A stretch of DNA of 64,000 bases from Isoetes taiwanensis (taxonomy: Eukaryota > Streptophyta > Lycopodiopsida > Isoetales > Isoetaceae). The position numbers and the translations under genes were made by a program. Shown in pieces: positions 49,901-61,814 of this stretch. The notes beneath the pieces are model-generated. The model did not search any database, was not told where the DNA came from, and saw only the letters and a list, made by a program, of their open reading frames with translations. The stretch spans positions 5,995,216 to 6,059,215 of the forward strand of contig JAJEKV010000005.1 in NCBI GenBank assembly GCA_021234155.1, written 5' to 3'. The stretch's first letter is position 1, and every line of letters begins with the position of its first letter.

Positions 49901-52537
49901 AACCTTCGACCCACTATTGCTACATTGAGAACCAAAACTGCCTAACTTATTTCATTCTCTGTCATATTGTATTTCATATTTATTCTTATCTAGCATATTT
50001 GTAATATTAATTTCCAATTGGAACTCCATTATGGCATCTTGGTTCTTGGAAGTACAAAGAATTCTATTAATAAGAAATAGGTGTATAGTAATTTAGTAGA
50101 GCAAGAAGCATTGGTCACAATATGAGATCCAGACCATTGGATTGTGGCCTCTGAAGCCATAGATCTCATTAGCCCAACATTTCTAACCTTATCCTGAACA
50201 TGCTACCCACTTTTGAGAAGACCAATCATCTAAAAACAAACCTAACAAACTTGCCATTGGGCTCATTATTTTTGGCAATTGATCAGCCACCCAGCTCCAA
50301 AGCCCCTCCAAAGAGGTACCAATTTGTACAGAAGACAAAATAGCGCCTCAAATCTAGAGAGCAAACTTTCACCTTTGCCATTAAATACAAGTGATGAAGT
50401 AATATTGACCCTCACGGCCGATGCATGACTATCAAACCAAAAATTGCATCTTTGGAGGCACGACATGCAGCCAAGAACTCTTTTGAAGCTAATAATGTGG
50501 AGACATGAAATGAATGATGAAGGGAATGGCAACAATTGTGAGTATGAAAGATGTCATAACACTCCTGCATCCAAAGCCAGATTGGTCTTTACCATTCAAG
50601 TTCGTGGACCAACATGAATATGCCTCAACATTACATGCATTTGGAAGTTTTACCGCCACTATCGACCAAGCTAAATGGTCTGTAGTTCTTAAATCACATC
50701 ATGTCACAACTGATGTCACGATATAAAAGAGTCTGTCATCAAAATAGCATTCCTACAAATCAAACACACCCTTCACCAATCAAGGACACTGAATATGTAA
50801 GCGCATCGAAGCAGTAAGGGCAACTGTGATGGATCAAGAGAAACCAAGGAAATCCACAAGAAAGGGGTGAATGATGATACTCGAGTATTGTGGTGCAATG
50901 AAAAGCAATCTATAATCCCCTCCCAAGCCTAGCCTCAAAGAAGAGACGAGTCCCTCAGCAAGAATAGCATATTGTAATTTTAGAGTTATAAAATATGTAA
51001 GATGTAGACCCAGATAATAGATGTGATGTGTGACGAGTGGAGATCTCAAATGACACCATCATCAAAATATGCTTGTGCTGATCAAACGCTGCAACCAAGC
51101 TTAGTGAAACCACCGGTCAAATATTTGGTGAAGCAATTGTATAGACTGATTTTCTTTAAGGTATGAATAAATTTGTAGTCAATTCTTAACTCCTGTAGAC
51201 CAGTGTATTTCTTGACAGATAGAGCTTTGGTTGAAGTTTTGACTAAATCATTAGTCAAAGGTAGGATAGTATGCGGTCGAACCCCTATGAAACTAGTGAT
51301 CGAATGTCTGATCAAAGTCTAGGTCAACTTTAGCCATTTTTTCCTTTGAAATTGAGTGTGGAGTGGAGAGAAATTTGTCTGTGTTGGCCTTCTTCTCCAT
51401 TCAAGAGGAACCTCTGCGAGACTTAAATGCGGGATAATTTATGGTGGGGTTGAGTCTTGTTCTATTAGTCGAAATGAACTGTCTAGAACATACACAATCG
51501 TGTTTCCCTAGTTCTAAGGTTATAATGCACCCCGGTATTTCTTAGGCTAAGGGGCGTCAGTGCTGGATGACATTTTTATGACTAAGGGCATTGGCGAATA
51601 CATCTAAGGCATTAGGGACAATAACATATATTTTATATATACCACAGGTAAAAATATGTTGAGACAATAGAGCAATGATCAACTTAAACCAAAGGTGAGC
51701 ATTCGTAAATCGGGTGCCTTATGAGTACTAACGCCACCCTTTGAAGTTCAACCAAAATATGACCAACAAAATTTATTTTCTGAGACGTCAATATCAAAAA
51801 CTACAATTGAAAGAGGTTTATTTTTCTCATGTACCTTGTGAAGTGAAATAATGGATAATGCATTGGTGGATGCTATTAGATGCATGACAAAATGCTCAAG
51901 CCAATCATAATTTTTTTGAACGCCTAGAATGAATACCGCTTAGGAATTTAGTTTTTAATACACATTTCTACATTTTGCTCGGTGATGATGATGTGAACAA
52001 TTCAATATCATAAATGGATTAATTTTAGCAAATAAAGAATGGAATGAATTTCATCTCAGTAGCAACTAAGTTAGTGGAAAAGAATGACTACAAAGCATCA
52101 TCAGGATGATGTTTTGCTACGCTGATACTATCTTTTTCCCGCACTAGCAATGTCTGCATATTCGTTTTCATGTTCGTTTACCTGATGGACTTTGCTTATC
52201 ACAAATTGACAATTTTTTCTTAATTTATATCATTTCTATCCTAATACTCTGTATGATTTTGTAATAAATTCCTCAAAGTTAGATGAAGTTGTTAGTTTGC
52301 ATATACAAAGTGAATAAAAGAATGAATCAATGTAAAGCACATTATATTAACAAATTTGGAATTGACGACGACAAAGCATACAATATTTAGAAATTCAAGA
52401 TATGATGAAGATGCATACCAAAAGCAGAGGCGAAAGCATATATTGCCTTCCCCTCTATTTATGTGGCAAGGATTCTAGAAGAACTAAGGATGCTTGAATC
52501 TTCTGAAGTATATACAGATTCCTCAAGCTGGAGAGCT
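49901..52537 (+). other. Degraded repeat DNA without a supported gene
   Basis: Short frames only. The part near 51110-51320 faintly recalls a copia RNase H end (VLTKSLVKGR), but it is too broken to annotate. Otherwise nothing seen. Confidence 0.35.
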
Positions 52538-52545
52538 ATATGGAG

Positions 52546-53503
52546 CAGGGTTGGAAATTGAAGGCTGCAAGCCTTGCAAGACCCTAAAAACCATGCAAAA
52601 TAAAGTCCAAAAAAAAATAGACCTTCAAAAACAAGTCTACATTTCCCATAGCCTTGCAAAATGAAAGTCAAAAATTTTTTTGCCATGCAACAAAAAGTCT
52701 ACTTTTGGCAAAGCCATGCACTTATACCCCTATTTTAAATATATGTATTATATACGTATTATATATCAACCAACCATTGTACTATTACGATATAGATACC
52801 ATATATACTAGAGAAATAAAAAATGGAGAAATCAAAGAAAGAAGTAAGGAATAATATATATAAATAGTAAGAAATTCATCATTTACATTATAGCATTATA
52901 ATTATGGTTTGGCATGGCGGCAAGTAATATTGCCAACCGAAATTTGGATTCTAAAAAATTTCATTTGCTTGCTTTATGAAATTGGGGGGAAATTTTCTCC
53001 TCTTTTCTTTATCTGATACTTCTAACGTCGATGACTGTGCGGCTCTAAATTGTGTCCCGAATCGAATTCGTCAAATCATGCTCCGAATCAACAGGATTGG
53101 ATCAACCGAATCCATTTGAGCAGCCAGAATGCATGAAACAAACTCAATACAGAATCTTTGAATCGATTTGGGAAGCCAGAATACAAGACAATGCTTCTTG
53201 CTGAAGAACGAAATTTCAGAAGTATAAGCTAAATCTGGGAAGAGCTGAAATTTAATGATGTTTATACAATCTTGATGTGTTAAATATTGCGAGTGCATTG
53301 TTACGTTTTTTTGTATTTTAAGGAGAAAAAATTTTTTAGGCCGCACATTGCTACTTTTACACTAACAATGCAAATGAAAGTCTAATTTATATTATGCAAT
53401 GCAAATGAAAGTCTAATTTATATTATGCCATGCAATTTGAAAGTCCAGTTTTTAGGGTGACCTTCAAAAAAAAGTAAGGGCAGCCCTTCAATTTCCAACC
53501 CTG
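52546..53503. mobile_element. Non-autonomous hAT-type DNA transposon with perfect 8-bp TSD
   Basis: It starts CAGGGTTGGAAATTGAAGG and ends with the exact reverse complement (ending CCAACCCTG). Immediately outside are identical 8-mers ATATGGAG at 52538-52545 and 53504-53511. CAGGG-type ends plus an 8-bp TSD are the hAT signature. Subterminal copies of ccttgcaaaatgaaagt / atgcaaatgaaagtctaa occur at both ends. It is 958 bp long with no transposase ORF, so it depends on an outside enzyme. Confidence 0.9.
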
Positions 53504-53591
53504 ATATGGAGATGTGCACTCTCACCATATGCTCTAATCATGGTATTCTATGAGATAACGGCATTCTGTGAACTAAGCGTGACTCCGGGCA

Positions 53592-54029
53592 CAACACATA
53601 ACTACCATTGACATTAATAAATATAACCATTGGATCCAACACATTTAAATTAAAATCCCCCTTAAACCCCCTTTGGTTTGGGTGCATATTCACACGGGGG
53701 TGACTCCGGGAATCGAGAGTTGTCGGATTGGCATATTCGCCCCTTATTCCATAATCTACACCGTACGTAAAGTTCCTTATTTGTGGGGTATGCAAGTACA
53801 AGATTTGCTATACTGTATAATAAGATTCGCAAAATACTATAAGATTTCAACCGGAATACTATATGGTGTTGATTTCGTGCGTCCAAAATACAATTATGAG
53901 GGCTCTCGCCGCCCCTCGCCACCCCCGTGTGAATATGCACCCAAACCAAAGGGGGTTTAAGGGGATTTTAATTTAAATGTGTTGGATCCAATGGTTATAT
54001 TTATTAATGTCAATGGTAGTTATGTGTTG
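53592..54029. mobile_element. Fold-back element with 110-bp inverted arms and a 190-bp loop
   Basis: The left arm (caacacataactaccattga ... gcatattcacacgggggtg, to about 53702) is matched by the reverse complement at about 53921-54029 with almost no mismatch. The loop has no recognisable gene. A diverged copy of the right end (gttaatgatagctatgtgttgg followed by cccttcgg) lies at 54135-54205, and sequence outside the right arm (ttttttgtcccttcgg) matches it too, so the real element may extend past 54029. Confidence 0.85.
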
Positions 54030-54205
54030 GTTATTATACTAAAAATTTTTTGTCCCTTCGGGCCATAAAAAAAAAAAGCACGTGAGAATATAAAAAAGAC
54101 ATTTAAAACATGTAGCAATATATGTTATGTGTTTATGTTAATAATGTTAATGATAGCTATGTGTTGGTTGTTATATCGAAAAAAATTCGCCCCTTCGGAC
54201 CTAAA

Positions 54206-54976
54206 ATTTATGTTCTCGTTATTCTAATCAAACTAGAACGCATAGCGGTTTGCATAAAAATGGAAAGCGAGAGGAGTCAATTAATATACATAAGCAACTT
54301 TTTTTCATTAAATGTATATCGCCACCAAAGGTTTTAGTAGCTTCTTATCTTTGAGGAAAATAAGAAATGAGGAAGAGCTATATAGTTACTTCCTCCAAAA
54401 AAGCAAAAACAGATAAAATGTAGCATACCTTTAACAGAATACACCACTCTTCTAGGTCCGTGAAAATTTCGCCATAGCTCTCAAGGAATGCACAAGCCTA
54501 GCGCACCATGCACGGATTGAACCCCGAACAGTAGAAAAAAAGGATTCACCTATTTGGGCACTTGGAAATGCATTTGAAAATGGACTTGGAAATGCATGTG
54601 GATCTTCATATCGTTATATTCTTCACATACATCTTCATAGTCATCTTCATATGCATCTCGCTTCATATTCTTCTTCAAAAAGCCCAAATTCTTCATATTC
54701 ATCATATTCATTTTCATCTTGAAAATCATATCCATGATAAATAACTTTACCTTGCCTATGTTTAGCATTTGATCTCAAGAATCGATGTTGGAAGAAACAT
54801 TTAATCTACGCTTTGAGCTCTGCTTTGGACCAATATTCTCTCACATATCCCCAAACTCGAGGCATATACTCCACGCTCCGGAGTTGATCAAGATCCAAAG
54901 CATCAAGTCCTGAGAATCGTTGAACAGATTTTTCACAAGGTATATGAATAAGAAGCACCCTCACGCTGCTTACATT
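54206..54976 (-). other. Low-complexity stretch downstream (in the minus sense) of the ParB/Srx-like ORF
   Basis: Contains imperfect repeats of catttggaaatg / cttcatatt (54565-54720). On the minus strand, after one stop, the frame is open again (about 54970-54800: IPCEKSVQRFSGLDALDLDQ, WGYVREYWSKAEL), which could be the rest of the ORF at 55384-54977. Confidence 0.45.
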
Positions 54977-55335
54977 CTATTCTATTATATTCTTAGCTTT
55001 TTTGAAGATCCAGAGCATTCTATTATCTAAAGAATGAAAATATCCATCTCTGTACACCACTTCCATGGGCGGAAATTGGTGGGCATAAACTGATCCTTCT
55101 AAAATCTCTGTAACTGCATCATCAATCCGGTGGATATTTTTCTGGCACTTTGGATGAATCTGCCAGAAATAAGAAGTAAAATTTGCCTTGGTTATCTGAA
55201 AACAAAACCAAGCAGGCAACAACGCTTTCCACTTCTCCTGGTTGCGGGGGCATAGAAAAGTTCTCTCTCCCCTTTTTAGGATCAAGCTTTCGTTCCCTGG
55301 CGTGCGCAGGAAATCAATCCAAAGATTCGGGTTAA
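54977..55335 (-). CDS. Second ParB/Srx-like ORF, in the internal region of an LTR-element remnant
   Basis: The minus strand is open from the primer-binding site to the stop at 54977. Its core reads VTEILEGSVYAHQFPPMEVV then YRDGYFHSLDNRMLWIFKKA. The 'DG.Y.SLDNRRLW' ending with a preceding 'P.I.VV' strand is the pattern of small ParB/Srx-fold domains. No ATG lies near its start. It ends at a TAG within an aatagaatag run, and open sequence continues in the same frame, so one nonsense change may have cut it. It could be a captured host gene or an element's own ORF; there are no gag or pol motifs. Confidence 0.55.
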
Positions 55336-55336
55336 C

Positions 55337-55348
55337 GCTCTGATACCA
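55337..55348 (-). other. Primer-binding site for initiator tRNA-Met
   Basis: gctctgatacca on the plus strand equals the last 12 bases of plant tRNA-iMet with CCA; the minus strand reads TGGTATCAGAGC. It lies four bases from TGATACAACG, a fitting LTR terminus. Confidence 0.8.
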
Positions 55349-55351
55349 ACT

Positions 55352-56040
55352 TGATACAACGAAGTACTCTTCAGACAAATTCAATAACTAAAAGCAAAAG
55401 AAAAACTTCCCCTCAATCTTTAGAAGGTTTAGACCACCCAACCGGGTTCGGGCTTTACTACAGGAAATCGTTATCCTGCTGGCACCACAGACTGGATTAC
55501 AGTCTTAAGAGAATTGAAAAACCGGACTCTAGCTAGGAAGACTTTAGCAAGGCAAGGAGATCACTCAATCAAGCAAAATTCTTACGCCCGGATCTTGGGA
55601 TCTTTTCCCTGTAACTAGATAATTTCGGATGGATAAACGGATATTTTAAAATAGACGAACCCAGCCTACATAAGCAGCCGACTTCTTGATACATGCTTGG
55701 AGCATGCCTGGGAAAATGGCAGCTTTGATTCTTCCTCTTCTGGGCGGAATCTGGAAGCATCTGGGCATGGACACGACTATCAGACCAGATGAAACCCTAA
55801 GTCTCTCTGAAACCCTAGAGTGCATATGCACGATGGTTGCATGTGTTCTCCCTTTTTTTCTTCCTTATTTTTTTTTTTTTTTTCCGTTTTTCCAAAAAGT
55901 GGGCTTTTGTTGTAAGCCCTTCGATCTTGTCTTTTTAAAGAGGGCTTTTGTTGTAAGCCCTTTGATCTTGACCATTAAGAAGGGCCAAATAAAAAAGGGC
56001 GCAAGTTGCATGCAAATACTTGGTGCGCTCTAGATATACC
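55352..56040 (-). mobile_element. Probable LTR of the remnant (outer end not fixed)
   Basis: On the minus strand it would end CGTTGTATCA just before the PBS. A duplicated gggcttttgttgtaagccct (55903 and 55940) lies inside. The TG...outer end cannot be placed, and no partner LTR is seen at the low-coordinate side. Confidence 0.4.
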
Positions 56041-56488
56041 AATTAGTACACCTTATGCAATACGCCCACCAAATCATATGAAAACCTTAGAGAAAACTGT
56101 ATAAAAGTACAAAAAAAACCCCCTGTTATTATGCTACATATTTCAGCCATCACATTCTCACAATGGTCTCCAGGATGAGCTACATGCCATAAAGTTCTAA
56201 TGAACTCTTATTTTAAGGTAGCAGAGACATAGCAAAATGTAAGATTGTTAAACATGACTTCAAAAACACAAGAAAGAATGTAAAGACAGCATTCACTATC
56301 AACCATATTGTCCTTTCTCCTTTGCCAACCTTGTTGCGTGAACCGTCTAGGAAGGCACATTCATTAGCAGAGGTCCCTTTATCTATCTAATCTGGACCTA
56401 AAATGCAGGAAGACAATCAGTTTATATACCATGACTTGGAGCAATTTAAGACCCAAACACATAGCAGAGAAGGCAAAAGAGGGTCTTA

Positions 56489-56674
56489 CGGTGCTTTCCC
56501 ATGGGCAGAAAACCTCCAGGCTTACTGAAGGTCAGGTCTGTTTGTCCGATGTTCCCATGAGCTGAAAACCGGAGTGGCTGAGGTTAAGAACCTCGTTTAG
56601 AAAATAATCGCGAGGAATACTTTTGGACCTGGGCCTGACCTCATCCAGGTCCGGCCGTCCATGGGAAAGCACCC
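56489..56674. mobile_element. Tourist-like MITE (186 bp)
   Basis: Terminal inverted repeat GGTGCTTTCCCATGG at the left is mirrored by CCATGGGAAAGCACC at the right, flanked on both sides by TTA, the target of PIF/Harbinger elements. No ORF. Confidence 0.75.
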
Positions 56675-58203
56675 TTAGGCAACATCTACAAACCTTGAGC
56701 AAAGCTGTCAGTTGTTTGATCCTGGAGTCCTGCTGGTCCTTGTAGTTTTAACCAAATAACGCAGGCCATATAATCTGTTCATTTACCACTGCATAAAACC
56801 AAGCTTCCTAAAGGAAATTGTGTCATTTTTGTTAAGCACTGCTTGTTTTTGTGCCAACAAACTTCGGCCAAAATCGCTGTAGAACGTCCGTAGCCTTCAA
56901 ATCATCATATGTTGGAATGTCCTAGGAATAGAGCAAAATTGAGAGCCACACTGCAAAAATCAAAGCATGCAATAGGGATGCCGCTAGGCAGGGTAATCCA
57001 GGAGGATGGAGGCGTTTGTGCTTACAGAACCCAAAAGCAGGAAAACCCTCTCCAGTTTGGTCCAAATGCAATCTGTCTGTTGCAAAGTTTGCCCTTTCCC
57101 GCTAATTTTTGGCAGAGGAAATTGTCCACTCTTCATATCTAAAAATGGCCGATTAACAAATAGCCGGTTCAGGAATTTTCTTGTAGAACTACGGTGGGAG
57201 CATAGCCATGCCTTCAAACCTGCGCCCATAGCTTGCCGGAAAAGAACCGTAGAAAAACGTAGATAATTCCAAAAACCAATTTTACTCTGCATTTTTGACC
57301 GGAAAATAGATATATATAATTGGAAATGACCCTTTTTGGAGCCGGATTTTTTTCTAATAATCATATATATAGAAGGATAAAAAAGTTTATTAAAATAGTA
57401 AACCATATCGCAAATCACTAATTTGGCTATACAGTATACCCTAACTTGTAATTTACAGCCCAGAATGAGGCACAATTCATGAATATGCCCATCCAACAGC
57501 CCTCGATGCCTGAAGGCACCCTTATGTGAATATGTGCCTGAAACATTCACACTAAGTTCCACTTCGGTAGTCGCAAAAAGTCAAGATGTAGTACTCTGAT
57601 GGGGTGGTGGGCAAAGACATCACATTTTGTGCTCGTCCAAAAAAGCTTGTCCATGAGTGGTTTTTTTTGCTATCTTCTTAGTTTCACCCGGAAGAGGTGT
57701 GAATGCCACAAACGATCAAAGACGTGCTTCCTGATTCATTAAATTTGAGATCTTTCAGCCAGATATCTGTAACTCAAGAATTCAATTGGGAAGAGAGGTC
57801 CAATCCATGAGACTTTGTTATTATATTATTGTTTGAATTTCTTGTTTGTATTCATGAGTTTTGGATTTACAGGCATAGACCATATCAAATGTACATCAAA
57901 GCTGGCATTTCGAACTTATTAAATGCCTTGTGATGGTAAAAATTGTCATAAATTGCTTCATCTTAGAGCCAATTTTCTTTGGAATGAAAAACTTGAGCAT
58001 GGAGGTGGTTATACAGCAAGTTATTGCAGAAAAGAGCGGAAACATCTTAACTAGGAATGGGAGAAAAGGGAGTTTGCGGTCGTTGCTAGTATTGCAAGGG
58101 AAAGTAATGGTTCCCATAGTACTAACAAACAAAAAAGAGGTTGAGATGTTCCAACTAAAGTACTATAACTCCACTCCCAAATACTTGTAGATGGCTGTCA
58201 GCT
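56675..58203 (+). other. Gene-poor stretch
   Basis: An open minus-strand frame at 56984-57562 shows no motif I recognise, and other frames are short. No gene is claimed. Confidence 0.35.
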
Positions 58204-58449
58204 TCACATTTTGCCCTCAGTAAGTGAATGGGGGAGGCCTTGGCTGACATGAGGATGAGATAAACACCATCTTATATTGGCCAGATTGACTCGCATGTCA
58301 GTGGCCTGACAGAAAGTGTCCAATACATCCAGATAGCACTGCATTTCTTCCTGAGTTAAAAGTAATGAGCTGCCTAGTGATCTGGAGCAAAAGTTGTCTG
58401 CCTGCAAGTGTACCTGCAAGAGGGTGGCCACCGTGCCAATCCAATGCAA
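58204..58449 (-). mobile_element. Short LINE RT scrap (YADD region)
   Basis: The minus strand reads LQADNFCSRSLGSSLLLTQE followed by YLDVLDTFCQATDMRVNLAN, which matches the LINE block 'YADD...LL..L..FC....L.VN..KT' with a mutated active site. It is a fragment only. Confidence 0.7.
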
Positions 58450-59440
58450 ATCACCAAGCCCATTTTAATGTCTCTTCTCTTATTGAATGGACTATGACCT
58501 GATTATACTAGTCTCAAAATGATTATTTAAAAGCCATGGTTGAATATCTTTGGAGCTTGGTATTCGTACTACTCGTTGCCACATTATTACCTAGGATTAT
58601 CCTCCTTTTCAAATGTAGAAACAACAACAATTTAATGCCCTCCCCACAGTGATTATGATTTGCCTATAAAATTGATATTAAACTTAGGGCCCATGGAAAG
58701 TTAAGCACTTTAGGGTCCCTTCATTTGTGCTCTTGAAAAGGAAAAGGAACAAAATCAAGTTTTCTTAGAGAATGTATGTCAAAATCTAATTGCATAGACC
58801 AAGGTGAAGACAATTATGCCCTTGAAGGGGGAACTTAGAACCCACGAAAACTTAAGCATTTTGGATCTTCCAATTATGCCTTGAAAAGGAAAAGGGAACA
58901 AAATCAAATATGCTTGATAGAAATGTACGTCAAAATCCAATTGCATACGCCAAGATGAAGATAAGAAACCCCAAAAATAGGAACCCTACATATGCACTTT
59001 GGACTATACGAACATGTATACAAATGCCCACATTATTGATTATTCATCCATGATACTATAGATGGTGTAGATGTTTGAATTGGATGAGAGAATTCTGGTT
59101 TTATGTTTTTTGCGAGTCCTGTACGAGAATCACATTCCTATAGTAATGGAACATTACAAGAATAGAAGAGTATTACAAAGAGTACTATGCTAAGTGGCAA
59201 AAAGCATGATGTAGATAAAATATTATTTTGTGGAATGTCACATGGCCCACAAAAGTCACCCGTCAACAAGAATCGAACAAGTTGATTAAGGTTGATGTAC
59301 ATTTCAAGCTCCATGACATGGACACTATGAAGATTCACACATTTTGTAAGTCCAAGATTTTGCCATGTAAGATGCATTTTTGATGATGTCAAGAATAGAG
59401 GGCCAAGGTTGGAAACAACTTCCACATACAAACAATAAGA
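58450..59440 (+). other. Gene-poor stretch with a diverged direct repeat
   Basis: The segment 58735-58830 (gaaaaggaaaaggaacaaaat, tacgtcaaaatc-aattgcat, gccaag-tgaagataa) recurs at 58872-58965. No coding signal. Confidence 0.5.
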
Positions 59441-59605
59441 TGCGATATGTTATGCTTTTCTCTTTCACGTCTTGTTCCCACCAAACTAAATAGATTTTGG
59501 GAAATTGATACAAGTTGTTGTATAATCTGCTTTTTACATCTTGTTCCCACCAAGCTAAGTAGATTTTGGCAAGTTGATACAAGTTGTTGTATAACTTGCT
59601 TAGGC
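59440..59605 (+). repeat. Tandem duplication, about 70 bp
   Basis: tacatcttgttcccacca...gatacaagttgttgtata occurs twice in a row. Confidence 0.75.
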
Positions 59606-59949
59606 TTTCAAGTGTAGAAGGAGCCAAAGCGATATTAGAGTCGTGACGATGAGGATAATACATTCATGAAATTGAGATTTGAGAGCTATGTAATTAACCA
59701 TTTAGAGGCAGACATACATCAAAGCGGAGATTATAAGGTTACCAAGTATTCGTAGGGAGGTATAAGCGCACAGGGTAACCCGAGAGGAACCTAGATTAAG
59801 GAGTAATTGTGAGATCATTGATTAGCCCATTAGCATAGAGAGATGGTACAAAATCGACATTCAAAAAAGCAAAAGTGAAGGTATAATTGAGAAATGTTAG
59901 TATCATGATGAGATCAGATGAAGTGCATTTACAGTAGGAAGATGACAGG

Positions 59950-60065
59950 TGAGAGGTAGATAAGTAACGAGTTAAAGGCGGGGTGGAGGCTAAGCAGAGG
60001 GTATGGTGAGAGGTGCATAGTTAAAGGCGGAATGGAGACTAAGCAAAGGGTAAGGTGACTGAGCA
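59950..60065 (+). repeat. Tandem duplication, about 60 bp, upstream of the ARP/DRM1-like gene
   Basis: gagttaaaggcggggtggaggctaagcagagggta and tagttaaaggcggaatggagactaagcaaagggta follow each other. Confidence 0.7.
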
Positions 60066-60384
60066 ATTGTGGGGAGGTATAGAATTGATTTTTATCATCC
60101 AACGGAGACCAAATTAATATATGGACCCAATAAGAGAGAAAAGCACAACACGAGAGGAGAGAGAGCAATTGGGGGGACATGGGCTGGATGAAAGGTGGGT
60201 AAGGATTGATAAATGAGAGTACAAAATGGAAGAGAGGAGGCAAAAGGGTAAATAAGGGGGGGTAAGATAAAAATGCAAGGGAAGTAAGAGGGTAATGCGG
60301 CAGCCGCCAGCCGCCGAACGAATGGCTTCGGTTGGGGAGCTCGAAAATGGATATAAGGCCACCAACCTGGGGGGGGAAAAAAAG

Positions 60385-60591
60385 ATGAGTCTGTTGGAGA
60401 AGCTGTGGGACGATGTGGTGGCAGGGCCGAGGCCAGAAAAGGGCCTTCCCAATGCGGAGGCCAGTTCTAGCATTGCCATCAGATTTCCTTCTTCCAAGCA
60501 ACCCACCCCCAACAATCCCCTCCAATCCACCCCCTCCGAGTCCGACCTTACCATCTCCGACCTCTTGGTCCTCAGCATCCTCGATCCCTGA
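60385..60591 (+). CDS. Auxin-repressed/dormancy-associated protein (ARP/DRM1)-like, N-terminal part; probably frameshifted
   Basis: ATG at 60385 starts MSLLEKLWDDVVAGPRPEKG, the signature N-terminus of the plant ARP/DRM1 family (small, disordered, dormancy- and auxin-responsive proteins). The frame continues 68 codons to the TGA at 60589. The family's conserved C-terminal block (VWRSVFNPGS-like) is absent. A different frame from about 60490 to 60640 looks more like the family's Pro/Ser/Thr-rich middle (NPPPPSPTLPSPTSWSSASS) and then reads FLNPGS. So either one frameshift truncated the gene or a short variant is made. In-frame ATGs at 60295 and 60322 are possible longer starts, but family lengths favour 60385. 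Confidence 0.6.
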   Translation: MSLLEKLWDDVVAGPRPEKGLPNAEASSSIAIRFPSSKQPTPNNPLQSTPSESDLTISDLLVLSILDP

Positions 60592-61814
60592 AATCGGGCT
60601 CGGTTTCACGTTCTTCCCCACCAGTTTTTTGAACCCAGGTTCCTGCTCAGGCCCTTCATCCCTCCCTCATTGGTCCTCTCTGCATCCTTCATAGCTCATA
60701 CCTTTGGTTCCATCTCATGTTTTTCCTACGCTTTTTATGAAAGTTCATTTCACATGCCCTCTCCTTTTCCCTCGAACTTGGGGTTCTCTTTCTTGTGGAT
60801 TTTACACATGCTCTTCTCTTTGCTTCCTCCTTGTTCATTCTTGTATATATGATGATAAAGTACATTCTTGTAAATATGATAAAAGGGATTTTTTCATCAC
60901 ATCCTATATAAAACTATGTGCAATTTGTCTCGCAGAGTTGTTTTTTCTACACATTCTATAACCACTCTGAAAATCTTTTCATGCCTTACTACTGATTCAA
61001 GTTTATTGAGCTCCACTGTTGGTTGAATGCATTCATAATGATTGTTCTCATCACACCAAGTAACTTATGCGATGGAAACATTCATAGTAATCTTTTCTGT
61101 GGTGTATGAAGAGCTTCATGCCTTTTTCAGTTGTACTTTGTGGTCCTTTCGCTACTATTTCTCACAGCACTTTATAGGGTCATTGTCTCATATTTGTGAA
61201 AATAAGAAATAACTATTATTGTAACTTTGTAGTTCAATTGATCTCTCGAAATTCAACCACCACATATGGTTCAATTGTTCAACTACCACAGAAATGACTT
61301 TTTAGATCACTTGTCCATCTTGAATTGTCAAAAGATATTAGGAGCTTTGATGATGGGGGCAATGCTTTAGATTTCACAGAGAACAGTAGAAGAACCCATC
61401 TTCATTCATCTTCATTGCACATCTTTATGAGGATGCAAAAATGCCTAAATTCTTCTTACATTGCATGTTCTCATGGGCCTTGAACGAAGTGCCATACCAA
61501 ACTGAATTAAATATGCCCTCTCCAACCAAAAGCATTCGTTTACTAAAAGAAGTGTGTTTTATACCTTTAATTTTATACGTAACATATTCACACATTTATA
61601 GTGGTCTCTTTACGTGATGATGGGGCCTGATCCAAAACAACATAATGAGAAGTGGGACAATATTTGACCTTATTTCAGACCTAGATTAAATGCTATAATG
61701 GCCTCCCCATTCTGTCCTTGGCCACATGGCCTCATCACGACCACTCAAAGTTAGTAAATATCCTCCCCCGCCTCATCACATGTAATGCTCCTAACCAACA
61801 TGCCCTTAACCAAC
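60592..61814 (+). other. Downstream flank, no gene seen
   Basis: C/T-rich just after the ARP-like gene, then AT-rich. The frame at 60592-60694 is discussed under the gene. Nothing else is supported. Confidence 0.4.

Noticed and set aside
51110-51320. Copia RNase H end
   Set aside because: Only a faint VLTKSL-like match with stops all around; not enough to annotate.
53703-53920. Organellar DNA in the loop of the fold-back element
   Set aside because: The text briefly looked like a chloroplast gene, but no frame matches a plastid protein I know.
55337-55348. tRNA-iMet gene
   Set aside because: Only the last 12 bases including CCA are present; nuclear tRNA genes do not encode CCA. It is a primer-binding site.
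56984-57562. 192-codon minus-strand gene
   Set aside because: No recognisable motif, no splice or promoter context, and the plus strand is equally open over part of it.
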